This document shows, piece by piece, positions 36,588 to 37,251 of a DNA stretch of 37,251 nucleotides; the stretch's first letter is position 1, and the number at the start of each line of letters is the position of its first letter. The notes under the pieces are model-generated. The model was not told the origin of the DNA and ran no database searches. It saw only the letters and a program-made list of their open reading frames with translations. Origin of the DNA: a virus; IMG/VR virus record IMGVR_UViG_3300009551_000083, positions 1-37,251 of that record; one strand, written 5' to 3'. The translations under genes were made by a program, and so were the position numbers.

Positions 36588-37251
36588 TTATCGTCGTTGC
36601 GCCACGGCTTGCTTGGCTTTCGCCTCGCGCTGCCTGCGCAAAAACTCGGCTGCTTCGATAAGCTGCCGCTTCTTGTCCGACATAGGTTGTCCGGGCTGCC
36701 CGCGCGTGGCGGACGGGGCGGTTGTCCTACGGGATGGATCTGGGTCCGGCGTGGGAGCGGCTGGCGCCGATGCCACGGGTGAACCCGGTGTTGCACTTGC
36801 CCCCGCTTGGCCGCTTGCCTGTTCGGCAATCTGCCGCGCGATGGCGCGATCATGCTCGAAACGATTCAGCAGCGCAATAGCGTCCTGCGCGCGCTGCGAA
36901 TGAAACAACGGCCAGTACACCTGCCGCTCGTACGGGTCCATTCCGTTGGCCCACACTTCCATTTCCTGCGCCTCGGGCGTGTCGACGGTCCGGCGCACGA
37001 CTTGCGTGCCGGATTCGTCCTGCACGATACGCGCGGTTTTCTTGTGCCAATCCGGGTGCGCAGCGGAAAGCTGCATGCGCTCCTCGTTCAATCGCTCGCG
37101 TTGCTCCAGTTGCGACAGTTTTTCCTCGACCGTCTGTGCACGCTGGTTCGCCGCCGACACCTGGTTGAGCGTGGTTTCCCACATCTCGGCATCGTCGGGG
37201 AACTGCTGGCGGATCGCGTCAATGCGCTTGCGCAAGTCCTGCGTCGACGCA
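36588..37251 (-). CDS. Scaffold-type capsid assembly protein, 5' end outside window
   Basis: The frame is open to the right edge; 220 residues are visible. The sequence has coiled-coil, Glu/Arg/Gln-rich segments (AANQRAQTVEEKLSQLEQRE, HSQRAQDAIALLNRFEHDRA), a Pro/Ala-rich hinge (TPGSPVASAPAAPTPDPDPS) and a basic helical end (AAEFLRRQREAKAKQAVAQR). This is typical of phage scaffolding proteins, which guide capsid assembly and are released afterwards. It directly precedes the major capsid gene, matching the usual order. The true start lies right of 37251. Confidence 0.75.
   Translation of the reverse strand, partial: ASTQDLRKRIDAIRQQFPDDAEMWETTLNQVSAANQRAQTVEEKLSQLEQRERLNEERMQLSAAHPDWHKKTARIVQDESGTQVVRRTVDTPEAQEMEVWANGMDPYERQVYWPLFHSQRAQDAIALLNRFEHDRAIARQIAEQASGQAGASATPGSPVASAPAAPTPDPDPSRRTTAPSATRGQPGQPMSDKKRQLIEAAEFLRRQREAKAKQAVAQRR

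Noticed and set aside
1-37251. Integrase, terminase, reverse transcriptase (diversity-generating retroelement), CRISPR array
   Set aside because: No frame with the required motifs, no variable/template repeats and no regularly spaced repeats were seen in the window.

Overview
The window is a stretch of a tailed double-stranded DNA bacteriophage genome with high GC content. It probably infects a beta-proteobacterium of the Burkholderiales. The host is an inference from base composition, protein flavour (for example a DUF3309 protein) and gene types, not from a marker gene. No tape-measure or sheath gene is visible. The virion genes are an N4-gp56-like capsid protein, a head-tail adaptor, several low-complexity internal-type proteins and one 2,200-residue polyvalent protein. 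That set suggests a short-tailed (podovirus) particle, broadly like the Bcep22/BcepC6B/BPP-1 kind of phage. Terminase, portal, integrase and polymerase genes are not in the window.

Layout. (1) Positions 1-7053 are read leftward as a dense set of overlapping genes. They start with a small XRE-type helix-turn-helix protein behind a good sigma70-like promoter (7088-7115) embedded in a symmetric dyad. Then come a zinc-ribbon protein, a RusA resolvase, a GH108 endolysin, a run of very small membrane proteins (holin and spanin candidates, DUF3309), two lipoproteins, a DUF1353 protein, an Ig-like protein, and a C5 cytosine DNA methyltransferase cut by the left edge. (2) Positions 7054-7363 form the divergent control region. 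(3) Positions 7364-15524 are read rightward: small early/accessory genes, a tRNA-Pro(UGG), an SSB-like protein split by a -1 frameshift, a PD-(D/E)XK nuclease and many zinc-ribbon or Lar-like small proteins. A second sigma70-like promoter at 14060-14088 has an 18-bp perfect palindrome over its -35/spacer. (4) Positions 15475-37251 are read leftward as the virion operon. In transcription order: scaffold (cut by the right edge), major capsid, decoration-like protein, terminator-like hairpin, SAP/HeH-like protein, adaptor, HNH homing endonuclease, 1,304-residue tail protein, Q-rich protein, GNAT acetyltransferase, Gly/Ala-rich protein, two further virion-type proteins, the polyvalent protein, and small tail/fibre proteins.

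How it fits together. The rightward genes look like early DNA-metabolism and host-takeover functions. The far-right leftward block builds the particle. The left leftward block supplies lysis and DNA modification. Most genes overlap by 1-4 bases (ATGA, GTGA, TTGA or TGATG junctions), implying translational coupling in long polycistronic mRNAs.

The most unusual signals are: a 24-bp interrupted-palindrome RNA element at 12686-12817; a three-way-junction-like leader at 8700-8793; the SSB frameshift near 9228; two promoter-embedded dyads; a hairpin that sequesters the ribosome binding site of the methyltransferase operon; a probable AUU start codon; and the polyvalent protein carrying ART-like and zincin-like motifs.
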